In this document: positions 27,087 through 35,924 of the stretch, piece after piece
Layout of the letters: every line of letters begins with the position of its first letter
Position numbering within the stretch: the first letter of the stretch is position 1
Assembly: GCF_006442205.1 (NCBI RefSeq)
Contig: NZ_VFVR01000005.1
Span: 310,001 to 374,000 of the forward strand
Reading direction: 5' to 3'
Origin: Mesorhizobium sp. B2-3-12
GTDB lineage: Bacteria; Pseudomonadota; Alphaproteobacteria; Rhizobiales; Rhizobiaceae
Length of the DNA: 64,000 bases
Program-made: the position numbers and the translations under genes
Notes under the pieces: generated by a model
Seen by the model: the letters and a program-made list of their open reading frames with translations, nothing else
Database searches by the model: none
Told to the model about the DNA's origin: nothing

Positions 27087-29999
27087 ATGAACATCAAGGC
27101 CGACTTCCCGACGCTCATCGAAGAACTCGATTACGGAACGCCGCAATCGAAGGCCGAGAAGCAGGTCACGCTGACCGTCGATGGCCGCAGCATCAGCGTG
27201 CCGGAAGGCACGTCGATCATGCGCGCGGCGATGGAAGGCGGGGTCGAAATCCCGAAACTCTGCGCCACCGACATGCTGGACTCCTTCGGTTCCTGCCGCG
27301 TCTGCCTCGTCGAGATCGAAGGACGCGGCGGCACGCCGGCTTCCTGCACGACGCCGGTCGGCGAAGGCATGGTGGTGCGCACGCAGTCGGACAGGCTCGA
27401 CGCCATCCGCCGCGGCGTCATGGAGCTATATGTCTCCGACCATCCTACCGGCTGGAACGAGAAGGCCGGAACCGGCGCCAGCGAGTTCGATGTGGTGGCG
27501 AAGTCCGTCGGCCTGACCGAAAACCGCTACGGCGTCGAGGGCCGTAACCACGTCAAGGAAGAAAATGGCGTCGCGCCGGGCCATGGCTCGCTGGCGGTCG
27601 ACTACATCGCCCGCGACGAATCCAACCCTTATTTCACCTATGATCCGGCGCAATGCATCGTCTGTTCGCGCTGCGTGCGCGCCTGCGAAGAGGTGCAAGG
27701 CACTTTCGCGCTGACCATCGAGGGTCGCGGCTTCGAATCGCGCATGGTCGCCGGCATGCACGAGGACTTCATCGCTTCCGAATGCGTGTCCTGCGGCGCC
27801 TGCGTGCAGGCCTGCCCGACCGATGCGCTGCGCGAGAAGACCGTGCTCGAAAAGGGCCTGCCGGAGCATTCGGCCGTCACCACCTGCGCCTATTGCGGCG
27901 TCGGCTGCTCGTTCAAGGCCGAAGTGAAGGGCGACGAGGTCATCCGCATGATGCCCTACAAGGAGGGCATGGCCAACCACGGCCATTCCTGCGTGAAGGG
28001 CCGCTTCGCCTATGGCTACGCCACCCACAAGGACCGCATCCTGTCGCCGATGATCCGCGAAAAGGTCAGCGATCCCTGGCGCGAAGTGAGCTGGGAAGAG
28101 GCGATCGCCCATACGGCCAAGGAATTCCGCCGCATCCAGTACCAGTACGGCCGCACCGCCATCGGCGGCATCACGTCCTCGCGCTGCACGAATGAGGAGA
28201 CCTATCTCGTCCAGAAGCTGGTGCGCCAGGGCTTCCGCAACAACAATGTCGACACCTGCGCCCGCGTCTGCCATTCGCCGACCGGTTACGGCCTCGGCCA
28301 GACCTACGGCACCTCGGCCGGCACGCAGGATTTCGACTCGGTCGAATTCACCGACGTCGCCGTCATCATCGGCGCCAATCCGGCGTCAGCGCACCCGGTG
28401 TTCGCCTCGCGGCTGAAGAAGCGGCTGCGCCAGGGCGCCAAGCTGATCGTGCTCGATCCGCGTCGCACCGAGATGGTCAAGTCGGCGCATGTCGAGGCCG
28501 ACTACCACCTGCCGCTGAAGCCAGGCACCAATGTCGCCGTGCTGACGTCGCTGGCCCATGTCATCGTCACCGAGGGCCTGTTCGACGAAGCCTTCATCCG
28601 CGAGCGCTGCGACTGGGCCGAGTTCCAGGACTGGGCGTCCTTCGTCGCCCTGCCTGAAAACAGCCCCGAAACCGTCGGCAAGCTGTCCGGCGTCGATCCC
28701 GAACTGATCCGTGGTGCCGCGCGCATGTACGCCAAGGGCGGCAATGGCGCGATCTACTACGGCCTCGGCGTGACCGAGCACAGCCAGGGCTCGACCACGG
28801 TGATGGCCATTGCCAACCTCGCAATGGCTACCGGCAATATCGGCCGGCCGGGCGTCGGCGTGAACCCGTTGCGCGGCCAGAACAATGTGCAAGGCTCGTG
28901 CGACATGGGCTCGTTCCCGCATGAACTGCCGGGCTATCGGCACATTTCGGGCGACGCGGTGCGCGACATCTATGAGAGCCTGTGGGGCGTGAAGCTGGAC
29001 GACGAACCCGGCCTGCGCATCCCCAACATGCTGGATGCCGCCGTCGACGGCTCGTTCAAGGGCATCTACATCCAGGGCGAGGACATCCTGCAGTCCGATC
29101 CCGACACCAAGCATGTCGCCGCCGGCCTTGCCGCGATGGAATGCGTGGTTGTGCACGACCTCTTCCTCAACGAGACGGCCAACTACGCGCATGTCTTCCT
29201 GCCCGGCTCGACCTTCCTCGAGAAGGACGGCACCTTCACCAATGCCGAGCGCCGCATCAACATGGTGCGCAAGGTGCTGGCGCCGAAGGCGCGCTATGCC
29301 GACTGGGAGGCGACGCAGGAACTCGCCCGCGCCATCGGCCTCGACTGGAACTATACGCATCCGTCCGAGATCATGGACGAGATCGCCAAGACGACGCCAA
29401 GCTTCGCCAATGTCTCCTTCGACCTGCTCGACCGCGTCGGTTCCGTGCAATGGCCCTGCAACGACAAGGCCCCGCTCGGCACGCCGATCATGCATGTCGA
29501 CGGCTTCGTGCGCGGCAAGGGCAAGTTCATCCGTACCGAATATGTGGCGACGGACGAAAGAACCGGACCGCGCTTCCCGCTGCTCCTGACCACCGGCCGT
29601 ATCCTCAGCCAGTACAATGTCGGCGCGCAGACACGGCGTACCGAAAACGTCATGTGGCACTCCGAGGATCGGCTCGAAATCCACCCGCACGACGCGGAGA
29701 ATCGCGGCCTGCGCGACGGCGACTGGGTGCGGCTGACCAGCCGTTCGGGCGAGACGACGCTGCGCGCGCTGATCACCGACCGGGTGTCGCCGGGCGTGGT
29801 CTACACCACCTTCCACCATCCCGACACGCAGGCCAACGTCATCACCACCGACTTCTCCGACTGGGCAACCAACTGCCCGGAGTACAAGGTGACGGCGGTG
29901 CAGGTCGGCGCCTCCAACGGCCCGTCGGAATGGCAGCGCGACTATGACGAACAGGCCAAGCAGAGCCGCCGCATCGCTCCGCTGCAGGCGGCGGAGTAG
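27087..29999 (+). CDS. fdsA: NAD-dependent formate dehydrogenase alpha subunit (molybdenum, catalytic)
   Basis: This is the 970-aa catalytic subunit. A plant-type [2Fe-2S] domain has C59, C70, C73 and C87. Two [4Fe-4S] clusters are bound by C190/C193/C196/C200 and C233/C236/C239/C243, and another by C267/C270/C274/C302 at the start of the Mo-bis-MGD domain. The metal ligand is Cys395 (RVCHSPTG), not Sec. Unusually, the region after H119 reads DHPTGWNEKAGTGASEF where characterised FdsA and NuoG have a DHP-xx-C-xx-C-x5-C cluster motif: all three cysteines are absent. TAGGAGCTGGCAG precedes the start. FdhD next to it supplies sulfur to the cofactor. Confidence 0.95.
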   Translation: MNIKADFPTLIEELDYGTPQSKAEKQVTLTVDGRSISVPEGTSIMRAAMEGGVEIPKLCATDMLDSFGSCRVCLVEIEGRGGTPASCTTPVGEGMVVRTQSDRLDAIRRGVMELYVSDHPTGWNEKAGTGASEFDVVAKSVGLTENRYGVEGRNHVKEENGVAPGHGSLAVDYIARDESNPYFTYDPAQCIVCSRCVRACEEVQGTFALTIEGRGFESRMVAGMHEDFIASECVSCGACVQACPTDALREKTVLEKGLPEHSAVTTCAYCGVGCSFKAEVKGDEVIRMMPYKEGMANHGHSCVKGRFAYGYATHKDRILSPMIREKVSDPWREVSWEEAIAHTAKEFRRIQYQYGRTAIGGITSSRCTNEETYLVQKLVRQGFRNNNVDTCARVCHSPTGYGLGQTYGTSAGTQDFDSVEFTDVAVIIGANPASAHPVFASRLKKRLRQGAKLIVLDPRRTEMVKSAHVEADYHLPLKPGTNVAVLTSLAHVIVTEGLFDEAFIRERCDWAEFQDWASFVALPENSPETVGKLSGVDPELIRGAARMYAKGGNGAIYYGLGVTEHSQGSTTVMAIANLAMATGNIGRPGVGVNPLRGQNNVQGSCDMGSFPHELPGYRHISGDAVRDIYESLWGVKLDDEPGLRIPNMLDAAVDGSFKGIYIQGEDILQSDPDTKHVAAGLAAMECVVVHDLFLNETANYAHVFLPGSTFLEKDGTFTNAERRINMVRKVLAPKARYADWEATQELARAIGLDWNYTHPSEIMDEIAKTTPSFANVSFDLLDRVGSVQWPCNDKAPLGTPIMHVDGFVRGKGKFIRTEYVATDERTGPRFPLLLTTGRILSQYNVGAQTRRTENVMWHSEDRLEIHPHDAENRGLRDGDWVRLTSRSGETTLRALITDRVSPGVVYTTFHHPDTQANVITTDFSDWATNCPEYKVTAVQVGASNGPSEWQRDYDEQAKQSRRIAPLQAAE

Positions 30000-30001
30000 T
30001 C

Positions 30002-30832
30002 TTGGCCGCGCGCCGTAAAGCGACGACGCAAATATCGCGGCTGGCGCATCGCGCCAGCGGCACGGCCGCGGCCAACCGCATGGTGCCCGAGGAGACGCCG
30101 GTGGCGTTCTCCTTTGCCGGCACCACGCATGCGGTGATGATGGCGAGCCCGGCCGATTTCGAGGATTTCGCGCTCGGCTTTTCGCTGACCGAGGGCATCA
30201 TCGCCGAGCCTGACGAGATCGAAGCCATCGAAGTGGAAGATCATGGTGCCGGCATCGACATCCAGATCATGCTGAAGGACCAGGCCAATACGCGCTTCGA
30301 GGCGCGGCGGCGACGGCTTGCCGGACCGGTCGGCTGCGGGCTCTGCGGCATCGAATCCATCGAGGAAGCGATGCGCTCGGTCGATGCGGTCAGTGCGTCA
30401 AAGCTTACGCTTGACGCCGACGACATCACCCGTTCGGTCAAGCTGTTGTCGAAGGTGCAGCCGCTGCATACCGAGACGGGGGCCGTGCACGCCGCCGGTT
30501 TCTACGTGCCCGGCAAGGGTGTCGTCATGGCGCGCGAGGATGTCGGCCGCCACAACGCGCTCGACAAGCTGGCGGGCGCGCTGGCCAAGGCCAATATCGA
30601 TGGCGCTTCGGGCGCCGTCGTGGTGACCAGCCGTGTTTCGGTGGAGATGGTGCAGAAGACGGCGGCGATCGGTTCCGCCTTCATCATCGCCGTCTCCGCT
30701 CCCACCGCGCTTGCCATCCGCACCGCTCAAGAGGCCGGCATGACGCTGGTGGCGCTGGTGCGCGGCGATGATTTCGACATTTTCACCCACCCTGACCGGG
30801 TGGCATCCGGAGTTGCCCAGCATGTCGCATGA
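30002..30832 (+). CDS. fdhD: Formate dehydrogenase accessory sulfurtransferase FdhD
   Basis: This is a 276-aa cytoplasmic protein that moves sulfur from a cysteine desulfurase to the Mo-bis-MGD cofactor, making active formate dehydrogenase. The key loop GCGLCGIES near residues 112-120 carries the CxxC cysteines, and EDVGRHNALDKLAG is the family signature. The start is TTG at 30002, two bases after the fdsA stop, with GGCGGAG upstream; no ATG lies before residue 27. The tight spacing suggests coupled translation with fdsA. Confidence 0.93.
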   Translation: MAARRKATTQISRLAHRASGTAAANRMVPEETPVAFSFAGTTHAVMMASPADFEDFALGFSLTEGIIAEPDEIEAIEVEDHGAGIDIQIMLKDQANTRFEARRRRLAGPVGCGLCGIESIEEAMRSVDAVSASKLTLDADDITRSVKLLSKVQPLHTETGAVHAAGFYVPGKGVVMAREDVGRHNALDKLAGALAKANIDGASGAVVVTSRVSVEMVQKTAAIGSAFIIAVSAPTALAIRTAQEAGMTLVALVRGDDFDIFTHPDRVASGVAQHVA

Positions 30833-31133
30833 CGAAGAGCACATCATGAGCACCAAGGAAAAGCTGGTGCGCATGGCCAACCAGATCGCGGCCTTCTTCC
30901 ACTCCAGGCCACGCGAGGAAGGCGTTGCCGGCGTCGCCGAGCACATCAACAAGTTCTGGGAGCCAAGGATGCGGCGCCAGTTCTTCGAGATGCTGGACAG
31001 CGGCGGCGAGGGCTTCGACGAACTGGTCGTGGTCGCTTCGGCAAGGATCAAGCGTCCGATCACGCCGGCAGAGGCCGATCGCAAGCTCGGCCTCGAGGCT
31101 TCGCCCGGTGACGTCGCCGCGTCGCAGGGATAG
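30822..31133 (+). CDS. fdsD: Formate dehydrogenase delta subunit FdsD
   Basis: This is a 103-aa small subunit or assembly factor of the Fds complex. The FdsD pattern KLVRMANQIAAFFHSRP, HINKFWEPRMRRQF and the C-terminal RPITPAEADRK are all present. FdsD helps cofactor insertion with FdsC in Rhodobacter; no fdsC homologue other than fdhD is seen here. The start at 30822 overlaps the end of fdhD and has CGGAG upstream; the ATG at 30846 (MSTKEKL) is equally plausible and closer to the usual length. It is the last gene of the operon. Confidence 0.9.
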   Translation: MSHDEEHIMSTKEKLVRMANQIAAFFHSRPREEGVAGVAEHINKFWEPRMRRQFFEMLDSGGEGFDELVVVASARIKRPITPAEADRKLGLEASPGDVAASQG

Positions 31134-31176
31134 GCCAGCAGCCGCGCCGGCTTATATTTCAGTTTGCTAAAGTTTA

Positions 31177-31198
31177 AGCTGCCGTAACCAAGGCAGCT
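31177..31198. promoter_or_regulatory. Inverted repeat just upstream of the LuxR fusion gene
   Basis: AGCTGCC-N8-GGCAGCT is a perfect 7-bp inverted repeat ending five bases before the start codon at 31204. It could be an autoregulatory operator of the LuxR-type HTH protein, or an RNA hairpin that hides the ribosome site. Confidence 0.4.
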
Positions 31199-31203
31199 CT
31201 GCT

Positions 31204-32799
31204 ATGGTTGGCGACCAGAAGTCGTCAGTCCGGGCGGGCACCCTCGTGAGGCCGATCGAGACCCGATACGCCCTTAGCGGCGAGGTGCGGATCGCCTATC
31301 AGGTGGTCGGCCAGGGCTCGTTCGACCTCGTCTTCGTGCCCGGCTTCATTTCCAATCTCGACCTGCATTGGGAAGACGAGGGCTATACCAGGCTCTTGCG
31401 GCGGCTCTGCGCCTTCTCGCGGCTGATCCTGTTCGACAAGCGCGGCACCGGTCTTTCCGACCGCGTCGATGTCCGTCACCTGCCCAGCCTGGAGACCCGC
31501 ATGGACGATGTGCGCGCGGTGATGGATGCGGCCGGCAGCGGCCGCGCGGCGATTCTCGGCGCCTCGGAAGGGGCGCCGCTGGCGATGCTGTTCGCCGCCA
31601 CCTATCCGGAGAGGACGCGGGCCCTGGCGCTCTATGGCGGCTACGCGCATTTCCACAAATGGGTGATGCCGCCGGAGCGTCTGGAAGCCTTCATCACAAC
31701 CGCCGAGACGGCCTGGGGCACCGGTGCCACCTTGCCCAGTTTCGCGCCGGGCAGGGTCGATGACGCGCATTTTGCCCAGTGGTGGGGACGGTTCGAGCGG
31801 CTGTCGGCCAGCCCGACCGCCGCGGCTGTCCTTGCCCGGATGAATGCCGGGATCGATGTGCGCGGCATATTGCCGGCGATCAGCGCGCCGACGCTGCTTG
31901 TCCACCGCCGCAACGATGTGCGCGTCGACCCCGAGGCCAGCCGCTTTCTTGCCAGGAAGATCCATGGCGCCCGGCTGGTCGAAATCCCCGGGCGCGATCA
32001 TCCGATCTGGACCGGGGACGTCGACAGGGTTGCCGACCTGATCGAAGAGTTTCTGACTGGCCAGCCAGCGGTTGCCGATCCGGAGCGCGTGCTTGCCGCG
32101 CTGTTGGTGACGCACACTTCCGACACCGCCAAGCTCGGCGACCGCATGTGGAGCGAGCGCAGCCAGCGCTTCCAGGAGACATGGCGGCTGCTGGTGGGCC
32201 GCCATGGCGGCCGCATTGCCGGCACGCATGGCGAGCTGATGATCTCGCGCTTCGAGGGGCCGGCGCGCGCGATCCGCTGCGCGGCGGCGTTGCGCGACGC
32301 GGCGCAGCAGATCGGCATAGCGAGCGCGCAGGGCGTGCATGTCGGCGAGATCGAATTGCGCGGCGCCCCGGTCGGTCTGACGGCGCGGGTAACGATGCAG
32401 CTCGCAACCCATGCCGGGCGCGGCGACATCCTTGCTTCGCGGCTGGTCGCCGACCTTGCGGCGGGCTCCGGCCTGCATTTCGTCGATGCCGGCCGCATCA
32501 GCCTCGACGAACTGGGGGAACCGCTGCCGGTGGTCCAGGCAACGTCGGAACAGCATTTGGAGCCTGCCTGCCGCCCCAAATCCAAGCCGTCGGAGCCGGC
32601 GTCCTTGACGGCGCGGGAAAGCGAGGTGGTGAGCCTGATCGCGGACGGCAAGAGCAATGCGGCGATCGCGGCGGAGCTCAGGCTCAGCGAGCATACGGTC
32701 AAGCGCCACGTCGCCAACATACTGCTCAAGCTCGATTTGCCGTCGCGGGCGGCGGCGGCGGCCTTTTCGGCCAGACATGCTGGCCCGGACGGGCCATGA
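31204..32799 (+). CDS. Fusion regulator: alpha/beta hydrolase, degenerate nucleotide-cyclase domain, LuxR HTH
   Basis: This is a 531-aa three-domain protein. Residues about 20-285 are an alpha/beta hydrolase with an apparently intact triad (S121 in GASEG, D238 in RRNDV, H266 in GRDHP). Residues about 295-450 align with class III adenylate/guanylate cyclases (RFQETWRLLVGRHGGRI, FEGPARAIRCAAALRDA, GVHVGEIELRG), but the metal aspartates are lost: LVTHTSDT replaces FTDIVGST and THGELM replaces TGDG. Residues about 467-525 are a LuxR/NarL HTH (LTARESEVVSLIADGKSN). A ligand- or ester-sensing transcription factor is likely; the target is unknown. It may control the three small genes downstream. Confidence 0.85.
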   Translation: MVGDQKSSVRAGTLVRPIETRYALSGEVRIAYQVVGQGSFDLVFVPGFISNLDLHWEDEGYTRLLRRLCAFSRLILFDKRGTGLSDRVDVRHLPSLETRMDDVRAVMDAAGSGRAAILGASEGAPLAMLFAATYPERTRALALYGGYAHFHKWVMPPERLEAFITTAETAWGTGATLPSFAPGRVDDAHFAQWWGRFERLSASPTAAAVLARMNAGIDVRGILPAISAPTLLVHRRNDVRVDPEASRFLARKIHGARLVEIPGRDHPIWTGDVDRVADLIEEFLTGQPAVADPERVLAALLVTHTSDTAKLGDRMWSERSQRFQETWRLLVGRHGGRIAGTHGELMISRFEGPARAIRCAAALRDAAQQIGIASAQGVHVGEIELRGAPVGLTARVTMQLATHAGRGDILASRLVADLAAGSGLHFVDAGRISLDELGEPLPVVQATSEQHLEPACRPKSKPSEPASLTARESEVVSLIADGKSNAAIAAELRLSEHTVKRHVANILLKLDLPSRAAAAAFSARHAGPDGP

Positions 32800-32907
32800 G
32801 AGCCATGGCGCTTTCGAGCGAAGCGGCCCCAGCGCCAGAAGCGCTACCAATTCTTCCCATGCAGGCCAGGCGATATCGCCGTGACGGCACTGCGAATGGA
32901 GGATGAG

Positions 32908-33387
32908 ATGGAGAAGTCGAACCGGATCCTGAAGTCACTGCTGGTAGCCGCAGGCATCGGCGCACTGTTCGCCATCGTTCCGGCCAAGGCAGAGGATGCC
33001 TCGGCCACCGCCGCCTACAAGGACATCGAGGCGACGCTCGGCTCGGTGCCGGACATGTTCAAGGCATTGCCTGACGTGGCCATCGCCGGCGCCTGGGCGG
33101 AAATCAAAGGGGTGCAGCTCAACCCCAAGACCGCACTCGACGGCAAGACCAAGGAGTTGATGGGGCTTGCGGTCGCCGCGCAGATCCCCTGCCAGTACTG
33201 CATCTATTTCCACACCGAGGCGGCCAGGCTCAACGGCGCATCGGACGAGGAAATCAAGGAGACCATCGCGATGGCCGGAATCGTGCGCCACTGGTCGACG
33301 ATCCTCAATGGCAGCCAGGTCGATTTCGCCACTTTCAAGAAGCAGACCGACGACGTGTTCGCGGCCGTCAAGGCCAAGTCGCAGTGA
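32908..33387 (+). CDS. Exported AhpD-like carboxymuconolactone decarboxylase family protein
   Basis: This is a 159-aa protein. A signal peptide (residues 1-28, cleavage near AKA-ED) is unusual for this family. The AhpD-type redox motif is C95-x2-C98-x3-H102 in PCQYCIYFH, so peroxide or thiol-disulfide chemistry in the periplasm is possible. GGAGGATGAG precedes the chosen ATG; upstream in-frame starts exist at 32881 and 32896. It follows the LuxR fusion gene by 108 bases and precedes the SnoaL-like gene, whose upstream bases (CAATGGAGGATGA) resemble its own. Confidence 0.82.
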   Translation: MEKSNRILKSLLVAAGIGALFAIVPAKAEDASATAAYKDIEATLGSVPDMFKALPDVAIAGAWAEIKGVQLNPKTALDGKTKELMGLAVAAQIPCQYCIYFHTEAARLNGASDEEIKETIAMAGIVRHWSTILNGSQVDFATFKKQTDDVFAAVKAKSQ

Positions 33388-33478
33388 ATGCACGGTGACC
33401 AATCGCTGTCCGACGCTGGTGTCGGGCAGCGCATGATCAGTCGAACGCCCGGCATCGAACGGGCCAATGGAGGATGAA

Positions 33479-33841
33479 ATGCTGACCAAGACACAAAATG
33501 TGGACGGCCCGGCGATCAAGAAGGCGATCGAGGGCCGTGACGGCAAGATGCTGTCAAGCTTCTATGCCGACGATGCGCTGGTGCGGGTGATCGACCGCAA
33601 CAATCCGCCGAGCAAGCCGCGCGAAATACGCGGCCGCGCGGCCATCGGCACCTTCTGGGACGATATCTGCAGCCGGGCGATGACCCACAAGGTCGACACC
33701 ACCATCGCCGACGGCGACAACCTCGCCTTCACGCAAGCCTGCGCCTACCCGGACGGCACCAAGGTGTTCTGCGCCGCGATGCTGGAACTGAAGAACGGGC
33801 GGATCGCACGGCAGACCGTCGTGCAGGCCTGGGACGAATAG
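33479..33841 (+). CDS. SnoaL/NTF2-like family protein
   Basis: This is a 120-aa alpha+beta barrel protein of the NTF2/SnoaL type. The N-terminal helix pair with AIEGRDGKMLSSFYADDALV, then REIRGRAAIGTFWDDI and the strand LKNGRIARQTVVQAWDE are typical. Members are isomerases, small hydrolases or ligand-binding proteins; the active residues do not allow a choice. GGAGG lies six bases before the ATG. It is probably co-transcribed with the AhpD-like and dimeric-barrel genes. Confidence 0.78.
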   Translation: MLTKTQNVDGPAIKKAIEGRDGKMLSSFYADDALVRVIDRNNPPSKPREIRGRAAIGTFWDDICSRAMTHKVDTTIADGDNLAFTQACAYPDGTKVFCAAMLELKNGRIARQTVVQAWDE

Positions 33842-33880
33842 ATCGACAACGGCAGCAGGCAAAAGAGGGAGGAAATCATT

Positions 33881-34195
33881 ATGTTCAGCGCCAGATGGCA
33901 GATCGACGCCAAGTTCGGGCACAAGCAGACCGTGCTCGAACTGATGCGAAAATGGGAACGCGAGATCGGCTCGCAGGTCGGTATCGCCGATCTCAACTTC
34001 CAGATCATGACCGGATCGATCGGTGCGCGGGAAGCGACGATCGAGACCCACCACCAGGTCGAGAGCCTGGCCCAGTTGGAAGAGTTCTTCGCCAAGATCG
34101 GCAAGATCGACGCGCATGCCAAATGGGGCAAGGAGATCGAACCCTATGTCGTATCGGGCACCAGCCTGTGGCAGATTTTCAGGGTTGTGGAGTAG
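33881..34195 (+). CDS. Conserved hypothetical protein, dimeric alpha/beta-barrel-like
   Basis: This is a 104-aa protein. It starts with a strand carrying aromatic and basic residues (MFSARWQIDAKFGHK), then a helix (QTVLELMRKWERE), a strand with FQIMTGSIGARE, a helix (SLAQLEEFFAKIG) and a final VVSGTSLWQIFRVVE strand. This order resembles small stress-responsive dimeric ferredoxin-like proteins (NIPSNAP or EthD-like), but I cannot assign a family. AGGGAGGAAATCATT precedes the ATG. It is the third small gene after the LuxR fusion regulator. Confidence 0.65.
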   Translation: MFSARWQIDAKFGHKQTVLELMRKWEREIGSQVGIADLNFQIMTGSIGAREATIETHHQVESLAQLEEFFAKIGKIDAHAKWGKEIEPYVVSGTSLWQIFRVVE

Positions 34196-34199
34196 TGGC

Positions 34200-34382
34200 T
34201 TTGGTTCTTCTCCCCGTATACGGGGAGAAGATGCCGCCAGGCAGATGAGGGGCGGCGCTGACCTCTGCTATCTGTTTGTTTTGACGTGATTTCGGACGGG
34301 TAACCCACCCTGAACGTCCGAGGTTTGCGCCGCCCCTCGTCCGCCCTTCGGGCACCTTCTCCCCGTAAACGGGGAGAAGGGA
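34200..34382. repeat. Rhizobial intergenic palindromic element (CTTCTCCCCG family), double hairpin
   Basis: A perfect 24-bp palindrome at 34207-34230 and a second hairpin at 34355-34380 share the CTTCTCCCCGT / ACGGGGAGAAG core. The inner parts (GAGGGGCGGCG and CGCCGCCCCTC) also pair, so the whole 183 bases form one long inverted repeat. It fills the gap between two convergent genes and probably acts as a bidirectional terminator. It belongs with the elements at 39012, 57659 and 60404. Confidence 0.85.
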
Positions 34383-34386
34383 TTTT

Positions 34387-35814
34387 CTACCCATGCGCCA
34401 CCATCACATGGCGCACGGCGGTATAATCCTCCAGCGCGTAGAGCGACATGTCCTTGCCATAGCCGGATTGCTTCAATCCGCCATGCGGCATCTCGTTGGT
34501 CAGCATGAAGTGCGTGTTGATCCAGGTGCAGCCATATTGCAGGCGGGCAGCGGTGGCCATGGCGCGCGAAACATCCTTGGTCCACACCGATGACGCCAGG
34601 CCGTAGTCGCTGTCATTGGCCCAGTTGACCGCCTCGTCGACTTCCGTGAAGCGGGTGACCGAGACGACCGGGCCGAAGACTTCGCGGCGTACGATCTCGT
34701 CCTCCTGCAGCGCGCCGGCGACGACCGTCGGCTGGTAGTAGAAGCCGGTGCCCTCGCCCGGCTTGCCGCCGGTGGTGATCTCGATGTGCTTCAGTTCCGA
34801 AGCGCGCTCGACGAAGCTCGACACACGGTCGCGCTGACGGCGCGAGATCAGCGGCCCGATCTCGTTTTCGGTATCGTCCGGCTGGTTGTATTTGATCATC
34901 GAGACGGCGGAGGAAAGGTCGGCGACGAGTTTGTCGTAGATCTTCTTGCCGGCATAGATGCGGCAGGCGGCGGTGCAGTCCTGGCCGGCATTGTAATAGC
35001 CGAAGGCGCGCAGGCCGTTGACGACGGCGCCGAGGTCAGCGTCGTCGAAGACGATAACCGGCGCCTTGCCGCCGAGCTCAAGATGCGTGCGCTTGACCGA
35101 TTTGGCGGCGGCCTGCAGCACCTTCTTGCCGGTGGCGACGTCGCCGGTGATCGAGATCATGTTGACCTTGGGATGGTTGATCAGCGTGTTGCCGACGCTG
35201 TCGCCGCGGCCAAGCACGACATTGACCACGCCTTCCGGCAGGATTTCGGCCAGGATCCGGGCCAGCTTCAGCGCCGTCAGCGGCGTCTGCTCCGACGGCT
35301 TGAAGACGACGGTGTTGCCACCGGCGATCGCCGGCGCCAGCTTCCAGGCCATCATCATCAGCGGATAGTTCCAGGGCGCGATCGAGGCGACGATGCCGAT
35401 CGGATCGCGCCGCACCATCGAGGTGTGGCCGGGCAGGTATTCGCCGGCGACGACGCCGGGCATGGAGCGTACCGCGCCGGCGAAGAAACGATAGCAGTCG
35501 ACGATGGCCGGGATTTCGTCGTTGAGCACGGCATTAATCGGCTTGCCGCAGTTCAGCGCCTCGAGCGTCGCGAATTCGCGGGCCTCAGCCTCGATGCGGT
35601 CGGCGATCTTCAGCAGATAGCCCGAGCGTTGCGCCGGCGTGGTGCGCGACCACGAGACGAAGGCTTTTTCGGCGGCAACGACAGCCGCCTCGATTTGCGC
35701 CTGGCTGGCCTCGGGCAGGTTGAGAATGGTCGCCCCGGTTTTCGGATTGAGGATCGGCTCCTCGGTCTCCGTGCCCTTCTCGAATTTCGAGCCGATCAGC
35801 ATCTGGGTGTCCAT
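34387..35814 (-). CDS. patD: Gamma-aminobutyraldehyde dehydrogenase PatD-like
   Basis: This is a 475-aa NAD-dependent aldehyde dehydrogenase. The catalytic Cys lies in [16 protein letters not shown] and the general-base Glu in LELGGKAP; the N-loop APWNYPLMM and FKPSEQTP are in place. Length and the [11 protein letters not shown] sequence match Escherichia coli PatD (YdcW), which oxidises 4-aminobutanal from putrescine to GABA. The five neighbouring minus-strand genes form a putrescine-type uptake system, which supports this role. AAGGAGG precedes the ATG. Betaine-aldehyde dehydrogenase is the main alternative. Confidence 0.85.
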   Translation of the reverse strand: MDTQMLIGSKFEKGTETEEPILNPKTGATILNLPEASQAQIEAAVVAAEKAFVSWSRTTPAQRSGYLLKIADRIEAEAREFATLEALNCGKPINAVLNDEIPAIVDCYRFFAGAVRSMPGVVAGEYLPGHTSMVRRDPIGIVASIAPWNYPLMMMAWKLAPAIAGGNTVVFKPSEQTPLTALKLARILAEILPEGVVNVVLGRGDSVGNTLINHPKVNMISITGDVATGKKVLQAAAKSVKRTHLELGGKAPVIVFDDADLGAVVNGLRAFGYYNAGQDCTAACRIYAGKKIYDKLVADLSSAVSMIKYNQPDDTENEIGPLISRRQRDRVSSFVERASELKHIEITTGGKPGEGTGFYYQPTVVAGALQEDEIVRREVFGPVVSVTRFTEVDEAVNWANDSDYGLASSVWTKDVSRAMATAARLQYGCTWINTHFMLTNEMPHGGLKQSGYGKDMSLYALEDYTAVRHVMVAHG

Positions 35815-35826
35815 TGGGTCCTCCTT

Positions 35827-35924
35827 GAACAGAGTGAATAGTGAGTAGTTGGTAGTAAGTGATGATCAGGCTTCGTCCGTGGGTTTCCCTATTCGCCAAT
35901 CCCTACTCACTACTCACTGTTCTC
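35827..35924. repeat. Imperfect inverted repeat of GTGAGTAG units
   Basis: GAACAG followed by GTGAATAGTGAGTAG-like units (35827-35850) is mirrored by CTACTCACTACTCACTGTTC (35903-35922). The arms pair with few mismatches around a loop of about 50 bases. It fills the gap between potI-like and patD genes and touches the potI stop codon. It may be a terminator or a dispersed repeat. Confidence 0.6.
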
